In this document: positions 8,010 to 17,517 of the stretch, piece by piece | Layout of the letters: each line of letters opens with the position of its first letter | Numbering within the stretch: position 1 is the stretch's first letter | Source: Clostridium sp. CAG:609 | GTDB lineage: Bacteria > Bacillota_I > Bacilli_A > RF39 > UBA660 | Assembly: GCA_000438075.1 (NCBI GenBank) | Contig: FR903546.1 | Coordinates: 62,001-126,000 of the forward strand | DNA length: 64,000 nt | Direction: 5' to 3' | The notes under the pieces: generated by a model | Told to the model about the DNA's origin: nothing | Seen by the model: only the letters and a program-made list of their open reading frames with translations | Databases searched by the model: none | Position numbers and translations under genes: made by a program

Positions 8010-9233
8010 ATGGATAAAATATTAGAAGATGCGTTAAAGAAAGAAAAAATTAGACAAGAGAATAATATTGAATTAATAGCTAGTGAAAATTATGTTTCAA
8101 AAGATATTTTAATCTTACAAGGAAGTATCTTAACAAATAAGTATGCTGAAGGTTATCCGAAAAAAAGATATTATGGAGGATGCGAAAATATTGATGTATT
8201 TGAAAGTACTGCTATAGAATATGCCAAAAAGTTATTCGGAGCAAAATATGCAAATGTTCAACCCCATTCAGGTTCATCCGCAAATATGGCAGTATATCGT
8301 GCCCTTTTAAAACCAGGGGATAAAGTCCTTGCTATGAATCTTCAAAATGGAGGACATTTAACACATGGTCACAAATTATCTTTTAGCGGTATTGATTATG
8401 ATATAATTGATTATGATATCAATAAAGAAACGGAAGTTATTGATTATGATGCACTGGAGGATCTTGCTCTAAAAGAAAAACCGAAGATGATTATTGCTGG
8501 AGCAAGTGCATACTCAAGAATAATTGATTATGCCAGATTTAAAAGTATTTGTGAAAAAACGGGTGCATATTTAATGGTAGATATGGCTCATGTAGCAGGT
8601 TTAGTTGCAACTAATCTTCATCCAAGTCCAATACCTTTTGCAGATGTAGTTACATCAACTACTCATAAGACATTACGTGGTCCTCGCGGAGGATTGATAC
8701 TTACAAATAATGAAGAAATTGCTAAAAAAATAGATAAAACAGTTTTTCCAGGTTTGCAGGGTGGACCACTTATGCATGTAATTGCTGCAAAAGCACAGTG
8801 TTTCTATGAAGCAATGCAGCCTGAATTTAAGGTCTATCAAGAACATGTCCTTGAAAATATTAAAGCACTAGCCAGTGTTTTACAAAGTGAAGGATTTAGA
8901 ATAATATCTGGCGGAACAGATAATCATCTAATACTTGTTGATGTTAAGAATTGTTGTGGTAAAACAGGTAAAGAAGCCCAAGAAATATTAGATAAAATCC
9001 ATATTACTACGAATAAAAATGCAATACCAAATGATACAGAATCATTAACGGTAACAAGTGGATTAAGACTTGGTTCACCAGCAATGACATCACGTGGTTT
9101 AACAAAAGATGATTTTGAAAATATAGGTTTTATTATATCACGTGCGTTAAAAAATAGTAGCGATGAAAAAGTTTTAAAAGAATTAGAAAAAGAAGTATTA
9201 AATATAACTAGTAAATATCCATTGTGGTATTAA
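8010..9233 (+). CDS. glyA: Serine hydroxymethyltransferase
   Basis: 407 aa, typical length. A PLP enzyme that moves the serine hydroxymethyl group to THF, giving glycine and 5,10-methylene-THF, the cofactor thyX uses. Visible: the N-terminal IELIASENYVS, the substrate region RYYGGCENID, and the PLP-lysine motif TSTTHKTLRGPRGG near residue 225. The ATG directly follows the folD stop with GCGAGG as ribosome site. The end is GYPL-like (SKYPLWY). Confidence 0.97.
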   Translation: MDKILEDALKKEKIRQENNIELIASENYVSKDILILQGSILTNKYAEGYPKKRYYGGCENIDVFESTAIEYAKKLFGAKYANVQPHSGSSANMAVYRALLKPGDKVLAMNLQNGGHLTHGHKLSFSGIDYDIIDYDINKETEVIDYDALEDLALKEKPKMIIAGASAYSRIIDYARFKSICEKTGAYLMVDMAHVAGLVATNLHPSPIPFADVVTSTTHKTLRGPRGGLILTNNEEIAKKIDKTVFPGLQGGPLMHVIAAKAQCFYEAMQPEFKVYQEHVLENIKALASVLQSEGFRIISGGTDNHLILVDVKNCCGKTGKEAQEILDKIHITTNKNAIPNDTESLTVTSGLRLGSPAMTSRGLTKDDFENIGFIISRALKNSSDEKVLKELEKEVLNITSKYPLWY

Positions 9234-9247
9234 AGGGAGGTAAAAAA

Positions 9248-10684
9248 ATGGAAGTAAAGTTATTAGGTGTAACAAATGAAAAATACATTAAGAATCAAGT
9301 GCAAATTTGTGCTGCAGCAGGAAAATTATCAAGAATGCCTGGGACAGTATTTGATGCCTACACATCTATGAGTGATTATGAAAAAGCATTAAAATTTATT
9401 AAAATGGTTATTGGAATGGGACACACTTCAACAATAGATCATGATTATATGGTTTTTGCCTTATCTGGAGTAACCCCAGTCGTAGAACAAACAATCATTG
9501 CTGAAAGATTCTCATCATTTACCATTAAATCAAGACGTGAAGTAGATTTCTCATCAGTTGGTTTTTACACACCAGATTTTCATACCGAAGATGGAAGTAT
9601 TTCTCCGGATAATGAATTGTTAAAAGAAAAATATAATAAATATATGCAAAGCCTTTTTGATTCATATGAATATTTTGTTTCATCTGGTATAACTAAAGAA
9701 GATGCAAGATTTGTTTTGCCATATTCATATCACTCAGAAATTATCATGGGTCTAGATGGAACTAGCTTAGCTAGAATGATTAGTCTTTTAACCAAAACAA
9801 AGTATAGTAATATAACTGAGTTAAAAGAACTTGGAGAGTCTCTAAAAAAAATATCAGAAACTAGAGCACCATATATAGATACTGTTGTAGATAAAGAACC
9901 AAAAGTATTAGAAAGTGAAACTGAACAAATACTAAAAGACTTAGGTATAACAAAAGAATATGATCTACTTGATGAACCTATTCTTTTATCACACACTGAT
10001 AATTTAGATGAAACAATATTTATCAATGCCTTAGCAAGAATAAGTGGCAAGAGTGTTCATGATGCAAAATTAATGTATGATAAATTAATTAAAAATAATG
10101 AAGAGTTAAAAGCTAAGTTAATGAAATCAATCTTTAATGAAGTAAATCATGAAGATTTAAGACAAGTAAATATGAGATTCCAATTTGCCGTTCCATATGC
10201 AATACTTACTCACTTTACTAGACATAGAAGATTATCTTTATCAATCCCTGATTTTGTACCGAATAATGATTTATTAAAATATACAACACCACCAAAGATA
10301 AAACAAAATGACGGGTTAAATCAAAAATATGAAGAAATATTTAGAAAAAATAAAGAAATCTGGGAAGAATTTAAATCATATAACATTAAAGAAGAAGATT
10401 TAGTATATTTCACATTAAGTGGTAATACAATAAATATTATTATAAACTTTGATGGTGAAGCATTCCGTTGGATATGTCGCCTTAGGGAATGTACAAAAGC
10501 CCAATGGTGTATCCGTAATATAGTTACAAAAATGCATGAATTAATAGATGAAGTATCAACGTATTATTCAGCTAATCTTGGACCTGACTGTGTAACAAAA
10601 CACATATGTGGTGAAGGAAAAGAATCATGTGGAAGACTAAAATTAATATTAAAGAAAGAGGGACTAAATAATGAAAAAAGGTAA
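9248..10684 (+). CDS. thyX: FAD-dependent thymidylate synthase, long two-domain form
   Basis: 478 aa, about twice the usual ThyX length, with two ThyX-like halves. The first (about residues 15-120) has GHTSTIDH and a degenerate KSRREVDFS motif; the second holds the RHRRLS signature at residues 325-330 and ends with the LRECTKAQWCIR and Cys-rich CGEGKESCGR region. It methylates dUMP with methylene-THF, producing THF rather than DHF. ATG 9248 follows a perfect GGGAGG; the upstream GTG at 9224 overlaps glyA. It overlaps tmk by 14 bases, so dTMP synthesis and phosphorylation are coupled. Confidence 0.92.
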   Translation: MEVKLLGVTNEKYIKNQVQICAAAGKLSRMPGTVFDAYTSMSDYEKALKFIKMVIGMGHTSTIDHDYMVFALSGVTPVVEQTIIAERFSSFTIKSRREVDFSSVGFYTPDFHTEDGSISPDNELLKEKYNKYMQSLFDSYEYFVSSGITKEDARFVLPYSYHSEIIMGLDGTSLARMISLLTKTKYSNITELKELGESLKKISETRAPYIDTVVDKEPKVLESETEQILKDLGITKEYDLLDEPILLSHTDNLDETIFINALARISGKSVHDAKLMYDKLIKNNEELKAKLMKSIFNEVNHEDLRQVNMRFQFAVPYAILTHFTRHRRLSLSIPDFVPNNDLLKYTTPPKIKQNDGLNQKYEEIFRKNKEIWEEFKSYNIKEEDLVYFTLSGNTINIIINFDGEAFRWICRLRECTKAQWCIRNIVTKMHELIDEVSTYYSANLGPDCVTKHICGEGKESCGRLKLILKKEGLNNEKR

Positions 10685-11351
10685 ATTAATAGTAATCGAA
10701 GGAACTGATTGTTCAGGAAAAGAAACTCAAGTTAAAAAAGTAGTAGAAAGATTTAAAGAAAAAGGAATAAACATTTATAACTATTCATTTCCAATGTATG
10801 ATACACCAACAGGTAGAATTATTGGAGGACCATACTTAGGTAAATCTTATATTGGAGAAGGTTGGTTTAAAGAAGGAGCACCGAATGTTGATGCTCTAGC
10901 AGCTTCAGCTTATTATGCCGCAGACCGTAGATACAACATAGGTATTATAAATGATCACTTAGAAAAAGGTGACATAGTTATTCTTGATAGATATGTTGAA
11001 TCAAACATGGCACACCAAGGTGGTAAATTAAAAACCCGTGAAGAAAGAGAAAAAATGTATCAAAAACTAGATCAGTTGGAATTTGAAATAATGGAATTAC
11101 CTCGTCCAGATGCTGTAATATTTTTATACATGCCATTTGAATATGCAGCAATATTAAAGAAAAATAGAGCGGAAACACCAGATCAACACGAATCAAATAA
11201 AGCTCATTTAAAACAAGCAGAAACTGCATACTTAGAATTAACTGAAAAATATGGGTATCAAAAAATAACTTGTGTTAAAGATGATGTAATTAGAACAATT
11301 GATGATATCAGTGATGAAGTAGTAGCAAGAATCGAGGAAATTATTAAATGA
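10671..11351 (+). CDS. tmk: Thymidylate kinase
   Basis: 226 aa P-loop kinase that makes dTDP from the product of thyX. Visible: the P-loop EGTDCSGKETQ near residue 9, the substrate region FPMYDTPTGRIIGGPYLG, and the DRYVESNMAHQGGK motif with catalytic Asp/Arg. The P-loop sequence (GTDCSGKE) differs from the common GxEGAGKTT form, so it belongs to a divergent Tmk branch. The stop TGA overlaps the queA start by four bases. Confidence 0.87.
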   Translation: MKKGKLIVIEGTDCSGKETQVKKVVERFKEKGINIYNYSFPMYDTPTGRIIGGPYLGKSYIGEGWFKEGAPNVDALAASAYYAADRRYNIGIINDHLEKGDIVILDRYVESNMAHQGGKLKTREEREKMYQKLDQLEFEIMELPRPDAVIFLYMPFEYAAILKKNRAETPDQHESNKAHLKQAETAYLELTEKYGYQKITCVKDDVIRTIDDISDEVVARIEEIIK

Positions 11352-12385
11352 ATATTTTAGAATACGACTATGACTTACCACAAAAGTTTATTGCACAAAC
11401 CCCACTAAAAAACCGAAGTGATTCAAAATTATTATTATTAAATAAAGATAATGGTAATATAAAAGAAGATGTTTTTAAAAATATTGGTAAGTATTTAAAA
11501 AAAGGTGATGTTCTAGTTTTAAATGATACTAAAGTAATACCAGCTAGGTTAATCGGGGAAAAAGAAGAAACAAAAGCAGTTATTGAACTTTTACTTTTAA
11601 AAGACGTTGAAGGAGATATCTGGGAATGTCTTGCAAAACCTGGAAAAAGATTACATGTTGGAACTATTATTAGTTTTGGTAATGGGCTACTTAAAGCAGA
11701 AGTTATTGAAAAAAAAGATGAAGGAATAGTACATGTAAAACTTATATATGATGGAATACTTATGGAAATACTAGAAAGTCTTGGAACGATGCCACTTCCT
11801 CCGTATATTCACGAATCTTTATCTGATCAATCGCGTTATCAAACTGTCTATGCTAAAAACTTAGGCAGTGCAGCAGCACCAACTGCAGGACTTCATTTTA
11901 CAAAAAAATTACTCGATGAACTATCAAAAATGGGTGTAGAAATATTATATGTAACTCTTCATGTAGGTCTTGGAACATTTAGACCTGTTGAAGAAAGTGA
12001 TATAACAAAACATCATATGCATAGTGAGTATTACATAATGACTGAAGATGTTGCAAAAAAACTAAATAAAGCAAAAGAAGAAGGAAGAAATATTTATGCA
12101 GTTGGGACTACATCAACTAGAGTACTAGAAACAGTGGCTCATAAATATGATAAGTTTTCTGCTTGTAGTGGAAACACTGATATATTTATTTATCCAGGTA
12201 ATTTCGAGTTTAAAGCAATAGATGGACTTATAACAAATTTCCATTTACCAAAAAGTACATTATTAATGCTAGTTTCAGCCTTATCAAAAAAAGAATATAT
12301 ATTAAATGCTTATGAATATGCAAAAGAACATGACTTTAGATTCTTTTCATTCGGAGATGCTATGTTTATTAAAAAAGACATATAG
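11348..12385 (+). CDS. queA: S-adenosylmethionine:tRNA ribosyltransferase-isomerase
   Basis: 345 aa. QueA adds the ribosyl part of SAM to preQ1 in tRNA, giving epoxyqueuosine at G34 of GUN-anticodon tRNAs. Visible family blocks: YDYDLPQKFIAQTPL at the start, VLNDTKVIPARLIG, GSAAAPTAGLHFT and VGLGTFRPV. The partner enzyme Tgt lies at 30.1 kb. It is coupled to tmk by an ATGA overlap and is the last gene before a terminator that begins inside its 3' end. Confidence 0.97.
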   Translation: MNILEYDYDLPQKFIAQTPLKNRSDSKLLLLNKDNGNIKEDVFKNIGKYLKKGDVLVLNDTKVIPARLIGEKEETKAVIELLLLKDVEGDIWECLAKPGKRLHVGTIISFGNGLLKAEVIEKKDEGIVHVKLIYDGILMEILESLGTMPLPPYIHESLSDQSRYQTVYAKNLGSAAAPTAGLHFTKKLLDELSKMGVEILYVTLHVGLGTFRPVEESDITKHHMHSEYYIMTEDVAKKLNKAKEEGRNIYAVGTTSTRVLETVAHKYDKFSACSGNTDIFIYPGNFEFKAIDGLITNFHLPKSTLLMLVSALSKKEYILNAYEYAKEHDFRFFSFGDAMFIKKDI

Positions 12386-12396
12386 CATCTTTTTTC
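12356..12396 (+). terminator. Terminator overlapping the end of queA
   Basis: GATGCTAT (12356-12363) pairs with ATAGCATC (12382-12389) and is followed by six T. The left arm lies inside the queA coding sequence. Confidence 0.75.
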
Positions 12397-12428
12397 TTTC
12401 AAAATTTTGTAAAATTGTCCCATTTTTA

Positions 12429-12458
12429 TTGTGCGATTACTAAATATCATGGTAGAAT
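12429..12458 (+). promoter_or_regulatory. Promoter of ppdK
   Basis: TTGTGC (12429-12434), 18 bases, TAGAAT (12453-12458), about 20 bases before the ribosome site of ppdK. Confidence 0.55.
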
Positions 12459-12477
12459 ATATACTATGGAGGTAATT

Positions 12478-15108
12478 ATGGAAAAATATGTTTATTTGTT
12501 TCAAGAAGGAAACAAAGATATGAAAAATCTCCTTGGAGGAAAAGGTGCTAATTTAGCAGAAATGACTAATATTGGTATGCCAGTTCCAAGTGGATTTACC
12601 GTTACAACAGAAGCTTGTAACAAATATTATAAAGATGGAAAGGAATTAAGTTCTGAAGTAATTGACCAAATTAAAGAAGCTTTAGAAAAGCTTGAAGCAA
12701 AAAGCGGTAAAAAATTTGGTGATTTAGAAAATCCTTTGTTAGTTAGTGTAAGAAGTGGTGCTCGTGCAAGTATGCCAGGTATGATGGACACTGTACTAAA
12801 CTTAGGATTAAATGATGATATTGCAGCATCATTTTCAGAAAAAATCGGTAACAAAAGATTTGTTTATGATTCATACAGAAGATTTATTCAAATGTTTGCG
12901 GATGTTGTAAAAGGTTATTCAAAGAGTAAGTTTGAAACAATCATTGATGAAGTTAAAACTAAAAAAGGTGTTAAAAATGACATAGAATTAGATGAAAATG
13001 ATATGGTTCAATTAACTAGTCTATTCAAGAAAGCTTATAAAGAATTTGCGGGTGAGGATTTCCCACAAGATCCAATTGTTCAATTAATCGAAGCAGTAAA
13101 AGCTGTATTTAGAAGTTGGAATAATGAAAGAGCAATCTATTATAGAAGAATAAATGATATTCCATCAAGTTGGGGAACTGCAGTTAATGTTCAAGAAATG
13201 GTTTATGGAAATAGTGGAGAAAATTCCGGAACAGGTGTTGCATTTACAAGAAACCCAGCAACTGGAGAAAAAGCATTATTCGGAGAATATTTAATTAATG
13301 CTCAAGGTGAAGATGTTGTAGCAGGTATTCGTACACCAAGCCCAATAGCAACATTAAAAGAAGAAATGCCTGAAGTATATAAAGAATTTGCAAGTATTGC
13401 ACAAGAATTAGAAAAACATTATAAAGATATGCAAGATATGGAATTTACTATTGAAAATGGCAAGTTATTTATTCTTCAAACAAGAAATGGTAAAAGAACA
13501 GCACGTGCAGCAGTAAAGGTTGCAGTTGATTTAGTAAATGAAAAAATGATTTCTAAAGAAGAAGCTGTATTAATGGTTGAGCCTAAACAATTAGATGCAT
13601 TACTTCATCCAACATTTACTACCCAATCTCTAAAGAGTGGTAAAGTTGTAGCTAGAGGACTTGCAGCATCACCTGGTGCAGGAACTGGCAAAATTTATTT
13701 CAATGCTGCAGATGTAATTGAAAACAAGAAAAAAGGAATTGATTCACTTCTTGTTAGACTTGAAACATCACCTGAAGATATCGAAGGAATGAATTCAAGT
13801 AAAGGTGTTTTAACTATTCGTGGTGGAATGACTAGCCATGCAGCAGTAGTTGCTCGTGGAATGGGAATTTGCTGTGTAAGTGGAGCTTCATCTATTGTTA
13901 TAAATGAAGAAGAAAAAACATTAAAAATGCCAGATGGAACAATTTACAAAGAAGGAGATTATCTATCAATTGATGGATCAACTGGTAATGTTTACGCTGG
14001 TAAACTTGAAATGCAAGATGCATCAATTAGTGGAGACTTTGAAACATTTATGTCTTGGGCAGATGATGCCAGAGTACTTCGTGTAAGAACAAACGCTGAT
14101 ACACCAAAAGATGCAATTCAAGCAAGAAAATTCGGAGCAGAAGGAATTGGTTTATGTCGTACGGAACACATGTTCTTTGAACGTGACAGAATATTCAACT
14201 TCAGAAAAATGATTTGTGCAACAACCTTAGAAGAAAGAGAAAAAGCTCTAGAAAATATTTTGCCTTATCAAAGAAAAGACTTCGAAGGCTTATATGAAGC
14301 AATGGCACCATACAGTGTAGTTATAAGATATTTAGATCCACCACTACATGAATTCTTACCAAAAACCGATGCTGAAATAAAAGAACTTGCAAAAGACCTA
14401 GGAAAAACAACTGAAGAATTGTATGAAGTAATTGATTCATTAAAAGAATTCAACCCAATGATGGGACATCGTGGATGCCGTCTTGCTATAACTTATCCAG
14501 AAATAGCTAGAATGCAAACAAGAGCAGTTATCGAAGCAGCTATTAATGTATCTAAAAAAGGAATCGATGTTACACCAGAAATTATGATACCTTTAGTAGG
14601 TGAAGTAAAGGAATTAAAATATGTTAAAAACATCGTATGCCAAACAGCAGATGTTATAATAAAAGAATCTGGTATTGATTTAAAATATGAAGTTGGAACA
14701 ATGATTGAAATTCCAAGAGCAGCACTTTTAGCAGATAAGATTGCTGAAGAAGCAGAATTCTTTAGTTTTGGAACTAATGATTTAACTCAAATGACTTATG
14801 GTTTTTCAAGAGATGATGCTGGTAAATTCTTAAATTCATATTATGAAAAAGGAATATTTGAATTTGATCCATTCGCTCGTATTGACTTTGATGGGGTTGG
14901 ACTTCTTATGCAAATGGGGGCTACAAAAGGACGTAGTGTTAATAAAGATTTAAGTCTTGGTATTTGTGGAGAACATGGCGGAGATCCAGCAAGTGTTGAA
15001 TTCTGTCATAAACTAGGATTTAACTATGTATCTTGTTCACCATTTAGAGTTCCAATTGCTCGTTTAGCAGCAGCTCAAGCCGCAATTAAATCTGGGGATA
15101 GAAAGTAA
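12478..15108 (+). CDS. ppdK: Pyruvate, phosphate dikinase
   Basis: 876 aa, the full family length. Interconverts ATP + Pi + pyruvate with AMP + PPi + PEP; in fermenting gut bacteria it often runs with PPi-dependent glycolysis. Order: ATP-grasp domain (KGANLAEMTNIG, SVRSGARASMPGMMDT), swivelling phosphohistidine domain (RGGMTSHAAVVARGMG, catalytic His near residue 454), and a C-terminal PEP/pyruvate barrel (GLCRTEHMFF, SFGTNDLTQM, GICGEHGGDP with catalytic Cys). I chose ATG 12478 after GGAGG; in-frame starts further up overlap the promoter. It is a single-gene unit. Confidence 0.97.
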   Translation: MEKYVYLFQEGNKDMKNLLGGKGANLAEMTNIGMPVPSGFTVTTEACNKYYKDGKELSSEVIDQIKEALEKLEAKSGKKFGDLENPLLVSVRSGARASMPGMMDTVLNLGLNDDIAASFSEKIGNKRFVYDSYRRFIQMFADVVKGYSKSKFETIIDEVKTKKGVKNDIELDENDMVQLTSLFKKAYKEFAGEDFPQDPIVQLIEAVKAVFRSWNNERAIYYRRINDIPSSWGTAVNVQEMVYGNSGENSGTGVAFTRNPATGEKALFGEYLINAQGEDVVAGIRTPSPIATLKEEMPEVYKEFASIAQELEKHYKDMQDMEFTIENGKLFILQTRNGKRTARAAVKVAVDLVNEKMISKEEAVLMVEPKQLDALLHPTFTTQSLKSGKVVARGLAASPGAGTGKIYFNAADVIENKKKGIDSLLVRLETSPEDIEGMNSSKGVLTIRGGMTSHAAVVARGMGICCVSGASSIVINEEEKTLKMPDGTIYKEGDYLSIDGSTGNVYAGKLEMQDASISGDFETFMSWADDARVLRVRTNADTPKDAIQARKFGAEGIGLCRTEHMFFERDRIFNFRKMICATTLEEREKALENILPYQRKDFEGLYEAMAPYSVVIRYLDPPLHEFLPKTDAEIKELAKDLGKTTEELYEVIDSLKEFNPMMGHRGCRLAITYPEIARMQTRAVIEAAINVSKKGIDVTPEIMIPLVGEVKELKYVKNIVCQTADVIIKESGIDLKYEVGTMIEIPRAALLADKIAEEAEFFSFGTNDLTQMTYGFSRDDAGKFLNSYYEKGIFEFDPFARIDFDGVGLLMQMGATKGRSVNKDLSLGICGEHGGDPASVEFCHKLGFNYVSCSPFRVPIARLAAAQAAIKSGDRK

Positions 15109-15212
15109 TTTACTTAAAATACTGTAAATTAAATGATTGTATAAAAAACTAAAAAAATGGATGTTTAAACATTCTTACTCCCAATTCTAAATTGAAGTAA
15201 AAATATTATTTT

Positions 15213-15256
15213 AAGATTGAAATAGATACTTTTATCGCATATTTCAATCTTTTTTT
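15213..15256 (+). terminator. Terminator downstream of ppdK
   Basis: AGATTGAAATA (15214-15224) pairs with TATTTCAATCT (15240-15250) around a 15-base loop, then seven T. Confidence 0.75.
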
Positions 15257-15301
15257 GGTTGGAATTAAATAATATGCGACAAGAATTAGGAGGTAAGAAA
15301 A

Positions 15302-15868
15302 ATGCGATTGTTGCATGTAAAACCTGAATTAAGGGATTTATCTCAAGGATCTAGAATAGCTTTTGTAAGAGAATTGAAACATTTATCACAGGACAAAATT
15401 TCAGAACATTTGGGATTAACTGGCGAATGCAAGAGAAGAACGATGACAAGATATGAGAAAGGAGATAGAAATTCAAAGGATGATAGAATAAAGGATATTG
15501 CCAAATTTCTTAAAGTTAATTTTAATTCATTAAAGAAATATGATTATAAAAATCCTGAAGATTTAATTTATTTATTTTTTTGCTTGAAGAGTATATTCCA
15601 AATTATAGATTAGATTTATCACAAGTCAAAAATAATGAAAAAAGCAAAAGTAGGTATTCATAGATTATTAGATATTAACTATAATTGTGTTAGCTAAAAA
15701 ATAGTTCATAGCGACTACTTTGAATGGAAATTAACTTTTAACAATGAAAAAATAAAATTTGAAATTAAAGATAAAAATAAATCAAATTACTTTTTAGTAG
15801 ATATACAAATAATAGTGGTAATATATAGTTTTTGTGGTATAATATTAGTTACAAGAGATTGCAACTAA
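15302..15868 (+). pseudogene. Frameshifted HTH (XRE-type) regulator
   Basis: The first 103 codons (15302-15613) encode a clear helix-turn-helix protein (LSQDKISEHLGLTGECKRR, then KKYDYKNPEDL). This is the N-terminal part of a longer family in gut Firmicutes. At the T run near 15575-15582 the match moves to another frame (LEEYIPNYRLDLSQVK), and after a stop it returns further down (DYFEWKLTFNNEKIKFEI, from about 15716). I infer at least two disabling changes, the first probably a slip in the T run. A GGAGG site precedes the ATG, so the truncated HTH peptide could still be made. It lies just before the HEPN protein. Confidence 0.6.
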
Positions 15869-15897
15869 AACATTTAACCAAAGGAGGGAGATAATGT

Positions 15898-17154
15898 ATG
15901 GAATATAAAAATAGTTATATATTTCTTAAAAGAAACGATAAAGAAAAAGATATTCCTAAGAAAGATAATGCAATTATAATTAAATTACCTCCTTCATTTA
16001 GGTACTTGTTAAAAAAAACTTTCATAAACATTAAATTTGATTATGAAGATAGTGAAGATATAAATAGTGGAAAATTTACTATAGAAAATGGTAGTAAAAA
16101 GATAGAAATATTATTTAAATACTATAGTGTAATGAGTAATTGTTATTTAGACATAATTGTTGAAAGTAAAAATGTTATGTCTGCGGTAAGTACTTTAAAT
16201 AAAATAAATGACATGTTATTTGCTAAAAACAATTTCTTTGATGAATTCTATGTATCTATTATTTCTTATGATTATTCATCTGAATATTATTGTAATAAAC
16301 TATATCCTTATTTAAATGAATTTGAAAGAAAATTAAGAAAACTTCTTTTTAATATTTATACTTTAAATTTTAACTTAGACTATTATGTTGCTATACCAAA
16401 TGAAGAAGTAAAAAACAATATTAAAAAAGGTTCAAAAGAAATTAATAAAGAAATAAATAAATTAAACAATGGAAATGTATCAGTTGAAGATTGCTTTATT
16501 AAATACGGTTTTTATTCATTAGAATATAGTGATGTAGATAAATTATTATTTACAAAATATATATCGTCTGATGATGAAACTAAATTAGAAGAATTTTTAA
16601 AAAATAATAAAGATTTAACTAAATTAAGTGATAGTGAATTAAGAAAAAAGTTTAAGCTATCTAAACCTAAAAATGCGTGGGAAAGATTTTTTAATAATAA
16701 AAAAATGGATGACAATTTTCAAACAACATTTAATTTGATTCGCATATTTAGAAATAATATTGATCATTGCAAATTTATAAGCAAAAAACAGTATGATGAA
16801 TGCATAAAATTATTAAAACAAGAAATTAAATCATTAGATACAGCTATTTCAACAACGGAACAAAAAGATTTCCTTAATAGAAATATAAAATTGAGTTATG
16901 AGTATATTAATAAAATTTCAGAAATAATAAATGAATTTATAATGAATTCTTATAAACCGTTGATGGATAATATTGAATTAATCAATCAACCAATGAAAGA
17001 AATAAACGAAAAAATTAAACTTATTGTTAATCCAGTATCTTCAATTATATCTAATATGACAAGTTCAGTATTACCAGAAGTAGAACTATTAAAGTATAAT
17101 ATTCCAAATTATTTTAATGACATTAAAACAGAAAATGATAATAAGAAAAGTTAA
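15898..17154 (+). CDS. HEPN-domain protein (possible RNase, defence-like)
   Basis: 418 aa. The N-terminal half is beta-rich and unassigned. The centre (about residues 135-295) looks like a HEPN/Abi-type helical domain: it starts with LNEFERKLRKLLFNIY and contains FNLIRIFRNNIDHCKF, where R285 to H290 form the RX4H signature of HEPN ribonucleases. The C-terminal 100 residues are helical. HEPN proteins act as toxin RNases or abortive-infection factors, but some are inactive scaffolds. Start ATG 15898 follows AAGGAGGG; another ATG at 15894 leads to a stop. The broken regulator upstream and decayed sequence downstream suggest an accessory locus. Confidence 0.55.
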   Translation: MEYKNSYIFLKRNDKEKDIPKKDNAIIIKLPPSFRYLLKKTFINIKFDYEDSEDINSGKFTIENGSKKIEILFKYYSVMSNCYLDIIVESKNVMSAVSTLNKINDMLFAKNNFFDEFYVSIISYDYSSEYYCNKLYPYLNEFERKLRKLLFNIYTLNFNLDYYVAIPNEEVKNNIKKGSKEINKEINKLNNGNVSVEDCFIKYGFYSLEYSDVDKLLFTKYISSDDETKLEEFLKNNKDLTKLSDSELRKKFKLSKPKNAWERFFNNKKMDDNFQTTFNLIRIFRNNIDHCKFISKKQYDECIKLLKQEIKSLDTAISTTEQKDFLNRNIKLSYEYINKISEIINEFIMNSYKPLMDNIELINQPMKEINEKIKLIVNPVSSIISNMTSSVLPEVELLKYNIPNYFNDIKTENDNKKS

Positions 17155-17265
17155 ATAAATAAGTTGATAAAACGTAATACATACGATATATTTATATTGC
17201 AAGTAAAAAATATAATATATTTTTGTAAGGGGTCTATTTTCGGATAGAGTCCTAGTTATATTAAG
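17155..17265 (+). other. Transcript tail or small-RNA-like sequence after the HEPN gene
   Basis: Non-coding. TTGATA (17163-17168), 17 bases, TATATT could be a promoter, and GGGGTCTAT with ATAGAGTCC (about 17229-17252) can form a hairpin before the terminator at 17266. It may be the 3' UTR of the HEPN gene or a short independent RNA. Confidence 0.25.
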
Positions 17266-17295
17266 GAGGTTGAAACAATTTCAACCTCTTTTTTT
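17266..17295 (+). terminator. Terminator after the HEPN gene
   Basis: GAGGTTGAAA (17266-17275) pairs with TTTCAACCTC (17279-17288) around CAA, followed by seven T. Confidence 0.85.
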
Positions 17296-17299
17296 GAAT

Positions 17300-17323
17300 A
17301 AAAAAAAGAAGCAATAAAGCTTC
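17300..17323 (-). terminator. Minus-strand terminator
   Basis: GAAGC (17308-17312) and GCTTC (17319-17323) form a hairpin. The A run at 17300-17307 is the T run on the minus strand, directly after the stop of the small minus-strand gene. Confidence 0.6.
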
Positions 17324-17517
17324 TAACCATTAAATAATCTATCTTGCATTCTATCAGAATTATCTAAATACATCTTATACATTTTATATATATCACAATC
17401 TTTATAATTAACTTCTTTAAAATTATCATCACTATTAAAGTTTACTTGTAAATAATCACTAATAGTTAGGTATAGTATATGTACTAAAAATTTGCCATAA
17501 ACTTTTTTCATTTTCAA
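17323..17517 (-). pseudogene. Small minus-strand coding remnant, 64 aa
   Basis: The frame from 17517 encodes a 64-residue acidic, Tyr/Asp-rich C-terminus (ending YLDNSDRMQDRLFNG). It has no ribosome site, but the same frame continues upstream to about 17640 (QLSIRIDNKNTIISAYGRNN, then one in-frame TGA, then WYKQLCYKKLLK). I infer the 3' end of an older, longer gene disabled by the TGA and a lost 5' end. A proper terminator follows it. The family is not recognised. Confidence 0.35.
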
